A stretch of DNA of 64,000 nt. Origin: Bacteroidetes bacterium CG2_30_33_31 (GTDB taxonomy: Bacteria > Bacteroidota > Bacteroidia > Bacteroidales > UBA1556). Below the pieces are notes generated by a model. The model was given only the letters and a program-made list of their open reading frames with translations, did not search any database and was not told the origin of the DNA. A program made the translations under genes and the position numbers. This document shows, one piece after another, positions 55,720 through 64,000 of the stretch. Location of the stretch: NCBI GenBank assembly GCA_001872625.1, contig MNXP01000047.1, positions 1 through 64,000 on the forward strand, read 5' to 3'. The first letter of the stretch is position 1. Every line of letters starts with the position of its first letter.

Positions 55720-56418
55720 TTATTTTCGATTATTTTCCAATCCTTTAACCAAGGATATTTTTGCTTCGAACTCCTTAAGGTAAAGAGGTTCAAAATACGC
55801 TAAATTGGTAAATATATTTTCATTAAAAAAACTTTCTGCCAAAGGAATCATATATCTTGCCGAGGGAAGCATATCTTTAAAGATTGCATTTTCGGAATTT
55901 ATAACACCTTTGCATTTCACCGAACCATCGCCAAAGAACAAAACTTTTGACTTCAAAAGCAAATTGCTAAAGCTATTTTGGTCAATTGTAATAGCTTTCA
56001 CCCTTTCCAATTCTTCAAAAGATTTATCGAAAATACTGGTATAAACATCCAATCTCCTTGCGTCAATCATTGGAATTATAAATGAATATTCTTCATCGAT
56101 TTCTTTTGCGGCATTGGCAAAAGCCAAGAGAGTTGGAACAGCAATCAACGGAATATCAAGTGAATAGCATAAGCCTTTTGCAAGTGAAACACCAATGCGC
56201 AAACCAGTATAGGAGCCTGGGCCTTCACTTACTGCCACTGCCGCTAAATCCTTTGAGTTAAAACCAGATTCAGATAGAGTATCCTCAATAAAACTCCCTA
56301 ACATAAGAGAGTGGGAATTGCTATTGCTTGTTTCTCGAAATGCAATAAGCTGTCCATTAAGTGCCAAAGCAACTGAACATATTGCTGTTGAAGTTTCGAT
56401 ATTTAAGATTAATGCCAT
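55720..56418 (-). CDS. tsaB: tRNA threonylcarbamoyladenosine biosynthesis protein TsaB
   Basis: An actin-like ASKHA protein of 232 residues with ILNIETSTAICSVAL at the N-terminus and AVSEGPGSYTGLRIGVSLAKGL (about 62-83), the TsaB signature. It lacks the metal-binding histidines of TsaD, as expected for the accessory subunit. Part of the TsaBDE complex for t6A37 on ANN-decoding tRNAs. It follows adenine deaminase by 3 bases. Confidence 0.94.
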   Translation of the reverse strand: MALILNIETSTAICSVALALNGQLIAFRETSNSNSHSLMLGSFIEDTLSESGFNSKDLAAVAVSEGPGSYTGLRIGVSLAKGLCYSLDIPLIAVPTLLAFANAAKEIDEEYSFIIPMIDARRLDVYTSIFDKSFEELERVKAITIDQNSFSNLLLKSKVLFFGDGSVKCKGVINSENAIFKDMLPSARYMIPLAESFFNENIFTNLAYFEPLYLKEFEAKISLVKGLENNRK

Positions 56419-56421
56419 GAA

Positions 56422-57441
56422 TTAAATTCCGAATTTTCTATCAAACATCTCAATTTCAGAAATTAAATAAGCTTTCCTTTCACTATTTAAAAAAGAAGCA
56501 CTAATTGAGTTTATTGCGAGTAAATAAATTTCATCTTTTGAAAGGTTAAGAGCTTGCTGTACAGCTATATAATTATCATTTATATAACCGCCAAAATAGG
56601 CAGGGTCATCGGAGTTTACCGTGGCTTTTATGCCCAGATTAAGCATCGATTTTAAAGGATGTTGCTGGAGATCATTCACAACTTTTAATTTCAGATTTGA
56701 TAAAGGGCAGACGGTTAGAGCTAACTGCTCTTTCACAATTCTGTCAACAAGATTTGTATCATCGAGGCAGCGGTTTCCATGGTCTATTCTTTCAATTTTC
56801 AGCAAGTCTAAAGAATCTGAAATATATTCTGCAGATCCCTCTTCGCCAGCATGAGCCATTAGTTTGAAACCCAATTTGCCACATTCTTTAAAAATATTTT
56901 CAAATTTTTTTGGTGGATTGCCAACTTCACTGGAATCTAAACCAATACCTAAGATTTTATTTCTCCATGGCAAACTCATTTCTAAAGTTTTAAAAGCTTC
57001 ATCTTCGCTGAGATGTCTTAAAAATGACATTAATAAATAACTGCTAATTCCAAATTTCTGCTGAGCATCATCCATAGCTTTCGAAATACCATTTATTACA
57101 GTTTCAAAAGGAATACCTCTATCGGTATGGGTCTGTGGGTCGAAAAATATTTCAGTGTGAACAACATTGTCAGCATGAGCTCTTTTTAAATAAGCCATGG
57201 TCAAATCATAAAAGTCTTGTTCTTTGATCAATACTTGAGCGCCTTGATAATAAATATCGAGGAACTCTTGAAGGTTTTGAAATTTATAAGCATTTCGCAA
57301 ATCATCAACACTTTTAAATTTAATTGATATTCCATTTCGAGCAGCAATTTCGAACAATAATTCTGGTTCAAAACTACCTTCAATATGAATATGTAGTTCG
57401 GCTTTTGGAATTTGCTTAATATAATTTTCTATATTTTTCAT
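56422..57441 (-). CDS. Adenine deaminase (Add/Aah1-like) or adenosine deaminase
   Basis: A zinc TIM barrel of 339 residues. Metal ligands are in PKAELHIHIEGSF (about 13-25), MAHAGEEG (His about 194, catalytic Glu), HGNRC (His about 219), and TVNSDDPAYFGGY (about 275-287). The DPAYFGGY form of the last motif is that of adenine rather than adenosine deaminases, so adenine to hypoxanthine is the better guess, but both share the fold. Likely purine salvage. Confidence 0.85.
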   Translation of the reverse strand: MKNIENYIKQIPKAELHIHIEGSFEPELLFEIAARNGISIKFKSVDDLRNAYKFQNLQEFLDIYYQGAQVLIKEQDFYDLTMAYLKRAHADNVVHTEIFFDPQTHTDRGIPFETVINGISKAMDDAQQKFGISSYLLMSFLRHLSEDEAFKTLEMSLPWRNKILGIGLDSSEVGNPPKKFENIFKECGKLGFKLMAHAGEEGSAEYISDSLDLLKIERIDHGNRCLDDTNLVDRIVKEQLALTVCPLSNLKLKVVNDLQQHPLKSMLNLGIKATVNSDDPAYFGGYINDNYIAVQQALNLSKDEIYLLAINSISASFLNSERKAYLISEIEMFDRKFGI

Positions 57442-57450
57442 AATGATTTA

Positions 57451-57487
57451 TTTAAAAAAGGCGGACGCAATTATTGCGTCCGCCTTT
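57451..57487 (-). terminator. Terminator after the S46 peptidase gene
   Basis: A perfect 14-bp stem (57457-57470 with 57474-57487, around GGCGGACGCAA) with a 3-base loop; T residues follow on the minus strand. It lies 20 bases past the stop of the S46 peptidase gene and separates it from the deaminase transcript. Confidence 0.92.
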
Positions 57488-57506
57488 AATATTAAAATTT
57501 TTGAAA

Positions 57507-59726
57507 TTATTTTATAAGAGTCATTTCGTCAACAAGATATTTGGCTCCGCCTAATTTGTCGATTAAGAAAAGCACATATCTAATATCCACGCTTATAGTT
57601 CTTTGAATCTTATTTTCGAAGAAAATATCTCCGCTCATTGCTTCCCAGTTACCGTCGAAAGCAATTCCTATTAGCTGACCATCGCCATTGATAACTGGAC
57701 TTCCCGAGTTGCCTCCTGTAATATCGTTGTTGGTAAGGAAACAGACATGCATAGAACCATCGGCATCGGCATATTGACCAAAATCTTTATTATTGTAAAG
57801 CGCTTTCAATTTTGCTGGTACAATAAATTCTTCGTTAGTAGCATCTTCCTTTTCCATCACTCCATCGAGTGTAGTAAAAAAGTCGTAATGCATGGCATCG
57901 CCTGGAATATAATCCTGCACCTGACCATAAGTCATTCTTAGAGTTGAATTTGCATTTGGCGAGTATGTTTTATTTGGATTCATCTTACGAATTCCATCAA
58001 CAAAGAGCCTCTGTCCTTTGTCCATTTCAGCACCATTTTTATCCATTTCACTATAAATAGCTCTTATGCCATTTACCATAGCCAACGTAATGACAAATCC
58101 AGGGTCATTTTCCAATTTCTTCAAGTTTGGAGATTTCAAGAATTCGTGCAATTTAACTGAATCAACAAATATTGATTTATTATAAATTACATCCGCCCAT
58201 TTGGAAATATTGCCTTTATATTTATTGTTAAGAATATCAATTAAATATGTTTTATTATCATTTTTATCTTTTGAAAAAGCCTGATATTTTTTATCTACAT
58301 TATTAAAATACATTCCAATCAACTCAATAAATAAATCTTTGTCAGTAGGTAAATCATAATTTTTAAATTGTTCCATCATGCCAGTTAACATATTGGAAGC
58401 TTGGTCTTTTATGGCATCATTAAATTTAGCTTTATCATCACCTTTTTTTGATGCCTGTGACAGCATAGTCATATAAAGTTGGTATGCACCAAAAGAATAA
58501 TAAATAAATTCAGGCCCCTGAAAAACAGCTTCTTGCATATATTGCATTGGCACTGTTAACTCCGAAGTTTTTTTATAGCCTTCTTCAATCATTTTTAAAG
58601 CATCGCCATAAACAGCTTTTCGTTCTGGAGTAGATTCAGCCCAAATTTGAAAATTATCTTCAATATCTTTTTTCTTATCATATACTTTAAGTCTCTTCAA
58701 ACCACGTGATTGCCCAATAAAATATTTCCAATAGTTGGCGGTTTGCGCATGTTTAGCGGCATATTTAATTCTTATTGCAGCATCAGTATTCATGTGAGCT
58801 TTCATAACTTTAAGCTTTGCATCTCTGATTTCAATAATTGTTGGATCTTTATGATTTAAGTCGTCTTGAATTCCATAAGAAGTCATATATCTGTCTGTCG
58901 TGCCCGGATATCCCCAAATCATGGCAAAGTCATTTTTCTTTACTCCTTTGAGTGAAACCGGCAAAAAATGTTGTGGTTTCAATGGCACATTATCTTTTGA
59001 ATATTCGGTAGCTGAACCGTCAGGAGCGGTATAAATTCTGAACATGGAGAAATCTCCAGTATGGCGTGGCCACATCCAATTGTCGGTATCACCGCCAAAT
59101 TTTCCTACTGATGAAGGAGGAGCACCAACGAGTCTTACATCTTTATATTGATGATATACAAACATATAGAATTCATTTCCATCGAAAAAACTTTTAACGA
59201 CAACTCTAAATTTGCCGTCTTCACTTTTTTCTTTTTTCATAGCGCCGATGGCTTTTCCGATAACAGCATTTCTATTTTCTTCGCTCATTGTGTCAGAAAC
59301 ATTGGCAAGAATTTTAGAAGTTACGTCATCCATATAATTGAGGGTATAAACTATCAATCCTTCCATAGGCAGTTCGTCTTCGTAAGTTTTTGCCCAAAAA
59401 CCATCTGTCAAATAATCGTGATCTACGGATGAATTTGCTTGTATGGTAGTGTAACCGCAATGATGATTTGTAAGATATAGTCCTTTGTCGGAAACGATTT
59501 CTCCTGTGCAGAAAAATCCCATGGATACTATGGCATCTTTCAAACTTGAGTGGTTGATGCTGTAGAGTTCTTCGGCTGTAAGATGCAGCCCCATTCTTTG
59601 CATATCAGTATAGTTTAGTCTTTCAACTAACATAGGCAGCCACATACCTTCATCGGGTGGAGTTTCTGCTCTTACTCCTTGAGCTAAAAATAAGAATAAA
59701 AATAATCCAAATAGATACTTTTTCAT
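57507..59726 (-). CDS. S46-family dipeptidyl-peptidase (DPP7-type)
   Basis: 739 residues with signal peptide (about 1-20). Catalytic His in YLTNHHCGYTTI (about 88) and Ser in TGGNSGSPVING (about 652) are intact, and the helical insert between is present. After the Ser the sequence reads IAFDGNWEAM: Gly in the position where DPP11 has Arg, pointing to DPP7 specificity (N-terminal dipeptides with hydrophobic or neutral P1) rather than Asp/Glu. Periplasmic or surface peptide degradation. Start typical. Confidence 0.94.
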   Translation of the reverse strand: MKKYLFGLFLFLFLAQGVRAETPPDEGMWLPMLVERLNYTDMQRMGLHLTAEELYSINHSSLKDAIVSMGFFCTGEIVSDKGLYLTNHHCGYTTIQANSSVDHDYLTDGFWAKTYEDELPMEGLIVYTLNYMDDVTSKILANVSDTMSEENRNAVIGKAIGAMKKEKSEDGKFRVVVKSFFDGNEFYMFVYHQYKDVRLVGAPPSSVGKFGGDTDNWMWPRHTGDFSMFRIYTAPDGSATEYSKDNVPLKPQHFLPVSLKGVKKNDFAMIWGYPGTTDRYMTSYGIQDDLNHKDPTIIEIRDAKLKVMKAHMNTDAAIRIKYAAKHAQTANYWKYFIGQSRGLKRLKVYDKKKDIEDNFQIWAESTPERKAVYGDALKMIEEGYKKTSELTVPMQYMQEAVFQGPEFIYYSFGAYQLYMTMLSQASKKGDDKAKFNDAIKDQASNMLTGMMEQFKNYDLPTDKDLFIELIGMYFNNVDKKYQAFSKDKNDNKTYLIDILNNKYKGNISKWADVIYNKSIFVDSVKLHEFLKSPNLKKLENDPGFVITLAMVNGIRAIYSEMDKNGAEMDKGQRLFVDGIRKMNPNKTYSPNANSTLRMTYGQVQDYIPGDAMHYDFFTTLDGVMEKEDATNEEFIVPAKLKALYNNKDFGQYADADGSMHVCFLTNNDITGGNSGSPVINGDGQLIGIAFDGNWEAMSGDIFFENKIQRTISVDIRYVLFLIDKLGGAKYLVDEMTLIK

Positions 59727-59750
59727 AATGTTTAAAATTTAATATTATAA

Positions 59751-60749
59751 CTAACTTAACTTTTCAGTGAGAATTTTCATCTCAATAACAGGGCTAACAT
59801 TCTCGTAGAGAATATTATATACGGCTTCCGCAATGGGAAGTTTTACTTGAAATTCTTTATTAATTTCCAACAAACATTTGGTGGCATAATAGCCTTCTGC
59901 TACCATTTTCATTTCGGCCATAGTAGCTTTTACGGAATAGCCTTTGCCTATGTAGGTGCCAAAAAGTCGATTTCTACTAAATTGTGAATAGGCCGTTACC
60001 AGCAAGTCGCCAAAATATTCTGAGGCAACAATTTTGCGAGAAAGCGGGAAAACTTGTTTTAAAAATTTGCGTATTTCCTTCATTGAATTTACAATCAATA
60101 CTGCTTGAAAATTGTCGCCATAGCCTAAACCTATGCATATTCCGTTAGCAAGAGCATAAATATTTTTAAGCATTGCAGCGTATTCAGTACCAGCAATATC
60201 TTTAGAAGTTTTCACTTTTAAATACCATGTTTCTAATTTTTTGCTAAAAAATACGGCTTTATTTTTTTCGAGAAAAGAAATAGTGAGGTAGGAAAGTTTT
60301 TGCATAGCCACTTCTTCAGCATGGCAAGGGCCAGCAATGATTCCGATATTTTCATAAGGCACTGCAAATTTTTCTTTAAAATATCGAGCTACAATTTGGT
60401 TATACTCTGGCACTATTCCTTTGATAGCACTAACGATCATCTTATCTGAAAAATCTTTAACGCCAGATTGTTCAATAGAAATATCTAAAAAAGCTGATGG
60501 AATTGCAAAAACCAAAATGTCGTAGTTTTTAACTATATATTTCAAATCATTAGAGAAGTCGATTTTTTCTGTGGCGTGCTCAACATAAGAAAGATATTGT
60601 GGATTTCTTTTCTTCTCCTTGATGTAATTAATTGTTTCTTGAGAGCGAATCCACCAACCAATATTTTCAACATTATTTTGGAGCAATTTTACTAAAGCCG
60701 TTCCCCAACTTCCACCTCCAATAACTGCAATTCTATCTTTTTTAATCAT
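59751..60749 (-). CDS. gpsA: Glycerol-3-phosphate dehydrogenase [NAD(P)+]
   Basis: Rossmann motif IGGGSWGTALVKLL (about 10-23); active-site Lys region SAIKGIVPEYNQIV (about 107); IAGPCHAEEVA (about 136); and KNIYALANGICIGLGYGDN (about 191-209). Makes sn-glycerol-3-phosphate for phospholipid synthesis. 332 residues, standard. It is preceded on the same transcript by the peptidase gene at 60760 (10 bases). Confidence 0.95.
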   Translation of the reverse strand: MIKKDRIAVIGGGSWGTALVKLLQNNVENIGWWIRSQETINYIKEKKRNPQYLSYVEHATEKIDFSNDLKYIVKNYDILVFAIPSAFLDISIEQSGVKDFSDKMIVSAIKGIVPEYNQIVARYFKEKFAVPYENIGIIAGPCHAEEVAMQKLSYLTISFLEKNKAVFFSKKLETWYLKVKTSKDIAGTEYAAMLKNIYALANGICIGLGYGDNFQAVLIVNSMKEIRKFLKQVFPLSRKIVASEYFGDLLVTAYSQFSRNRLFGTYIGKGYSVKATMAEMKMVAEGYYATKCLLEINKEFQVKLPIAEAVYNILYENVSPVIEMKILTEKLS

Positions 60750-60759
60750 TCAATAGTTT

Positions 60760-62433
60760 TTAAAAGTTAACGATTAATTGCATTATTTTTCCATTTCTCT
60801 TCACCAAAATATTGCATTTTGTATCGAGTTTACATTCTTTCAGAGCATCCATATAATCGTAGATATCTTTAACATCTTTTTCCCCGATTTTGGTAATAAT
60901 ATCGCCTTTAAGGATGCCAGCTTTTGAGCCTGGTTTATCGTCTACCACAGCTTTCACAATTAAACCATCTTCGGCACTGCCATAGTCGGGCACAATTCCC
61001 AAAGTTGGTCCACTTCTATAGTTTTTTGATTCGCCACTTTTAATATTTGCCGCATGAAAACTTATTGATTTTAAAGAATCTATGCTGTTAATGAGTTGTA
61101 AAGAGTAGTTAATAATTTTACTCAATCCATCATAATTAATTTTATTAGCATCATCGGAAGGCTTATGATAATCGTCATGAATTCCAGTGAAGAAAAACAA
61201 AACTGGTATGCTATCGAGGTAAAATGACATCTGGTCGCTACCAGCAATACCATAAGGATTTTTAGAAATTTTTAGCTTGGAATTTCCTTTTGGGAGAATG
61301 GAATCCCACTCATTAGCCGAAGCAGTACCATAAATATAAAGTTCATTTGTGAGGCTATCCATCCGTCCAACCATATCAAAATTAAGCATGCAAAGCACGT
61401 TCTCTTTATTGAGTATTTTACTGTTCATAAGTGCTGAAGATCCAAGTAGACCTTTCTCCTCACCTGAAAAAGCTATAAATAAAATATTATATTTCAATGG
61501 TTTAGATTTCAATTCACGAGCAATTTCCATTATTGAAGCCACGCCAGAGGCATTGTCATCGGCTCCATTATGTATTGCAGGCCCACAATTACATCTTGAG
61601 GTTTCGCCACCAAGCCCAAGATGGTCGTAATGTGCACCTATTACAATATTTTTTGCTGATCCATTATCAATAAATCCCGCAATATTATATGCTTGCTTGT
61701 CAATCTTTTGAATTTCTACTTTTAGAGTAACTTCGGCTTCATCAATGCTATTTAAATAAGTTTGCAAGTCGTCTTTTGCAAATATTATAGGTATAGAAGT
61801 CTTTCCGTTTTTATTGGAAATTAATTTACGTGGGTCGTTGAAAGAGCTGTCGTTATTCACAAAAATAACTGCTTTTGCTCCAAACTTAGTGGCAAGTTCA
61901 ATTTTTTTGTCAATATCGGCATATTCGGAAAAGCTGGAATAATTTGCCATGCCACCTGGAACCGAAACTTCCATAATAAATATTTTTCCATCAAGAATTG
62001 CATGATTCAGATAATCATTATGACTTGGTTTTGAAGACATTATACCATAGCCAACCTTAACAATTTTAGCACTAATGCTGTCATTTTTTGACTTAGACAG
62101 AGGATAGAAACTTGAGTTCGGAAGAAATGATTTACCATTAATTGTTATGCTGGAAGAATTGAAATTTGCACCGTCTTTAAAATCAAAAACTTGATAAAAG
62201 GAATTGCCGAAGAAAGGTAATAATCCAATATTTTTGAATTCAGAAACAATAAAATCTCTGGCTTTTATTTCAAAAATACTTCCCGCCTCTCTACCACCAA
62301 GAGAATCAGCAGCTAAAACTCCTAAATCGATTTTCAAATTATCTTCTTTTGGTTGAGGAATTTTTTTAAAAGAAGAACAAGCCATTAATAATGAGACAAA
62401 TACAAATAGGATAAAACTGAAATACTTTGTCAT
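60760..62433 (-). CDS. M28-family zinc aminopeptidase lipoprotein with PA and PDZ domains
   Basis: Lipobox ACSS (Cys19). A protease-associated domain lies about 120-220 (KIFIMEVSVPGG), inserted before the M28 catalytic part: GAHYDHLG (about 267), NGADDNASGVA (Asp), SGEEKGLLGS (Glu pair), LNFDMVG (Asp) and DDYHKPSDD (His). A PDZ domain closes the protein (about 470-557; VVDDKPGSKAGILKGDIITKIG). 557 residues. Likely an outer-membrane-associated aminopeptidase; PDZ fusions to M28 are known in Bacteroidota. Confidence 0.92.
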   Translation of the reverse strand: MTKYFSFILFVFVSLLMACSSFKKIPQPKEDNLKIDLGVLAADSLGGREAGSIFEIKARDFIVSEFKNIGLLPFFGNSFYQVFDFKDGANFNSSSITINGKSFLPNSSFYPLSKSKNDSISAKIVKVGYGIMSSKPSHNDYLNHAILDGKIFIMEVSVPGGMANYSSFSEYADIDKKIELATKFGAKAVIFVNNDSSFNDPRKLISNKNGKTSIPIIFAKDDLQTYLNSIDEAEVTLKVEIQKIDKQAYNIAGFIDNGSAKNIVIGAHYDHLGLGGETSRCNCGPAIHNGADDNASGVASIMEIARELKSKPLKYNILFIAFSGEEKGLLGSSALMNSKILNKENVLCMLNFDMVGRMDSLTNELYIYGTASANEWDSILPKGNSKLKISKNPYGIAGSDQMSFYLDSIPVLFFFTGIHDDYHKPSDDANKINYDGLSKIINYSLQLINSIDSLKSISFHAANIKSGESKNYRSGPTLGIVPDYGSAEDGLIVKAVVDDKPGSKAGILKGDIITKIGEKDVKDIYDYMDALKECKLDTKCNILVKRNGKIMQLIVNF

Positions 62434-62793
62434 AGAAATTTATTTTCCTCAAGAGGGTTGCAAAAATACAAAATAATATTTTGTAAAAAGCAAAAAGCAT
62501 AGAAGCGAGATTATTTTAGCCACATTTATATAAATTATAGAAGCTAAAAAACTTGCTTTTCGCATGATTAATAATTAACATTAAATATATTTATATTTAT
62601 TATAATCTTATTATATTGTATATTAACACTTTATATAAATATTTCTGATTAATATCATATATTCGTATTTATATACGTGATTGTGTCTATATTTGCAATG
62701 AACAAACATGATAATTTCAAATTTACAAAATTCGTTGCGCTTATTCTAAATATTATTTTTTGAAATCAAACTCAATCATTTAAAAACATAAAT
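62434..62793. other. AT-rich divergent spacer before the SQR-like gene
   Basis: 360 bases with no coding frame. It holds the promoter and palindrome described separately; the remainder is low-complexity A/T sequence without visible structure. Confidence 0.5.
62662..62695 (+). promoter_or_regulatory. Promoter with internal palindrome for the SQR-like gene
   Basis: A perfect -7 box TATATTTG (62688-62695) is preceded after 22 bases by TTCG (62662-62665). The perfect inverted repeat CGTAT-N4-ATACG (62664-62677) overlaps the -33 side and the spacer, a good place for a repressor. The leader is about 90 bases. Confidence 0.5.
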
Positions 62794-64000
62794 ATGTCGA
62801 AAGTAGTAGTAATGGGGGCTGGAATATCGGGACATACGGCCGCGCTATATTTAAAACTTGGATTAGGGAAAAGCCATGAAGTAATTATGGTTAGTCCAAA
62901 TTCAAATTACCAATGGGTTCCATCAAATATTTGGGTTGGTGTTGGTTTAATGACGCCCGACCAAGTGAAATTCAAATTATCGCCAGTGTATAAGCGCAAA
63001 GGCATCACTTACAAGCAAGCCATGGCAAAGTCGATACATCCAGAAGGGGATTCAGGTACCAATAAAAGCTACATAACAATTGAGTATGTAGAAGAAGGCA
63101 AGCAAGGAGCAATTGAGAATGTAGAATTTGATTATCTTATAAATGCCACTGGACCAAAGCTTAACTTCCCAGGTACTCCAGGACTTGGCCCCGATTTGTT
63201 TACGAATTCGGTATGCACATACGATCATGCATTAAATTCGTGGCACAATCTTGAAAAGTCGTTACAGAAAATGGAAAAAGGCGAACATCAAACATTCCTT
63301 ATCGGTGTAGGACATCCAATGGCAACCTGCCAAGGTGCAGCATTTGAATATGCATTAAATATTGCATTCGAAATAGATAAGAGAAAGCTAAGCCATTTAG
63401 CTGATATTATCTGGATATCAAATGAATATGAGCTTGGCGATTTTGGAATGGGTGGAGCTTATGTTAAGCGTGGCGGTTACATCACTCCTACTAAAGTTTT
63501 CACCGAATCTATTCTTGCGGAATATGGAATTCGTTGGATAAAAAGAGCTGGGGTAAGTAAAGTAGAAGATGGCAAAGCATATTACGAATTACTCGATGGA
63601 ACATATCATGAGCAGGAGTTTGATTTTGCTATGCTTATACCTGGTTTTGCTGGAGTTCAAATAAAAGCATTCAATAAAACCGAAGAAGACATTACAGCCA
63701 ATGTTTTTGCAGCAAATGGAATGATGAAAGTTGATGCAGATTATTCGCCAAAAGCTTATGCAGATTGGAAAGCCGAAGATTGGCCTACGATTTATCAGAA
63801 TCCAAGTTATCATAATTTATATGCTTCAGGAATAGCATTTGCGCCTCCGCATACAATGTCGAAACCTATGGAAAGTCCAAATGGGACAAAGATTTTCCCA
63901 ACTCCACCACGAACTGGAATGCCCTCAGGAGTTATTGGAAAAATTGTGGCTCAGAATATTATTCACAGAATAAAAACTGGCAAAACTGACCATCCACATA
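62794..64000 (+). CDS. Sulfide:quinone oxidoreductase-like flavoprotein (3' end outside window)
   Basis: 402 codons are visible with no stop. The N-terminal dinucleotide-binding motif is VVVMGAGISGHTAALYL (residues 4-20), and later NATGPKLNFPG and a C-terminal-side SGIAFAPPHTM are typical of the SQR/flavocytochrome c sulfide dehydrogenase group. Two cysteines (VCTYDHA near 140, MATCQGAA near 178) match two SQR redox or FAD-linked positions; a third C-terminal Cys used by many SQRs is not visible in this part. It may oxidise sulfide and reduce quinone at the membrane, or act on another substrate. Confidence 0.75.
   Translation, partial: MSKVVVMGAGISGHTAALYLKLGLGKSHEVIMVSPNSNYQWVPSNIWVGVGLMTPDQVKFKLSPVYKRKGITYKQAMAKSIHPEGDSGTNKSYITIEYVEEGKQGAIENVEFDYLINATGPKLNFPGTPGLGPDLFTNSVCTYDHALNSWHNLEKSLQKMEKGEHQTFLIGVGHPMATCQGAAFEYALNIAFEIDKRKLSHLADIIWISNEYELGDFGMGGAYVKRGGYITPTKVFTESILAEYGIRWIKRAGVSKVEDGKAYYELLDGTYHEQEFDFAMLIPGFAGVQIKAFNKTEEDITANVFAANGMMKVDADYSPKAYADWKAEDWPTIYQNPSYHNLYASGIAFAPPHTMSKPMESPNGTKIFPTPPRTGMPSGVIGKIVAQNIIHRIKTGKTDHPH

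Noticed and set aside
1-64000. CRISPR arrays, insertion sequences, integrases, toxin-antitoxin pairs and tRNA genes
   Set aside because: None could be recognised: no regularly spaced repeats other than the Tyr-Gly coding repeat, no transposase-like protein, and no cloverleaf in the spacers.

Overview
The window is a contiguous piece of an AT-rich chromosome from a member of the Bacteroidota (Bacteroidetes). Three things support this. There are type IX secretion (T9SS) C-terminal sorting domains of both the gliding-motility (type B) and short Por-type (type A) kinds. The family-typical TAnnTTTG -7 promoter box recurs directly in front of genes. Phylum-typical proteins are present: an S46 dipeptidyl peptidase, bactofilin with AtpZ, a TonB receptor with a carboxypeptidase-like N-domain, and ECF sigma factors beside unusual membrane proteins. 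I see no rRNA, tRNA, CRISPR array, insertion sequence or prophage; this looks like core chromosome with a polysaccharide/cell-surface segment in the middle.

Layout. 1-6.1 kb (+): the end of an unidentified gene, purE, a LutA-like Fe-S protein, a YhcC-like radical SAM protein, a zinc-binding anti-sigma-like protein with two CnrX/Spy-like periplasmic proteins, a lone HPt protein, then bactofilin-atpZ-atpI without the ATP synthase genes that usually follow. 6.2-16.4 kb (-): an 11-gene complex I operon (nuoA-D, H-N) lacking the NADH-oxidising nuoEFG, ending in a small unknown gene. 16.8-19.8 kb (+): ldcA, a lipid kinase and a TlpA-like thioredoxin protein. 19.8-26.5 kb (-): a large T9SS cargo protein, riboflavin synthase, and sixA-ppk1-ppx for polyphosphate. 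26.6-33.2 kb (-): a likely structured small RNA with its own terminator, a polyprenyl diphosphate synthase, a TonB-dependent receptor, a methyltransferase, a double CDGSH protein and a lipoprotein. 33.6-35.6 kb (+): a secreted protein with two tandem vWA-like domains. 35.6-41.6 kb (-): three genes for a diacetamido-mannuronic acid-type sugar (wbpB/D/E) plus the capsule/exopolysaccharide exporters Wzc (with an exceptional Tyr-Gly repeat tail) and Wza.

42.0-53.5 kb holds the most interesting arrangement. Two paralogous three-gene cassettes lie on the + strand, each an ECF sigma factor, then a protein with an N-terminal cytoplasmic segment, one inner-membrane helix, a linker and a C-terminal outer-membrane-like beta-barrel, then a PKD-domain T9SS cargo protein. 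They are separated by a DUF3108 protein, RNase R (both -) and a TPR protein (+). My inference is that each cassette is a self-contained trans-envelope signalling unit in which the middle protein acts as both anti-sigma factor and surface sensor. 53.7-62.4 kb (mostly -): queA, tsaB, adenine deaminase, DPP7-type peptidase, gpsA and an M28/PDZ peptidase, interrupted by a third, orphan ECF sigma gene (+). The right edge cuts a sulfide:quinone oxidoreductase-like gene (+).

All assignments are from reading translated sequence and motifs; no searches were run. Start codons were adjusted where a promoter -7 box or a neighbouring gene lies inside the longest reading frame.
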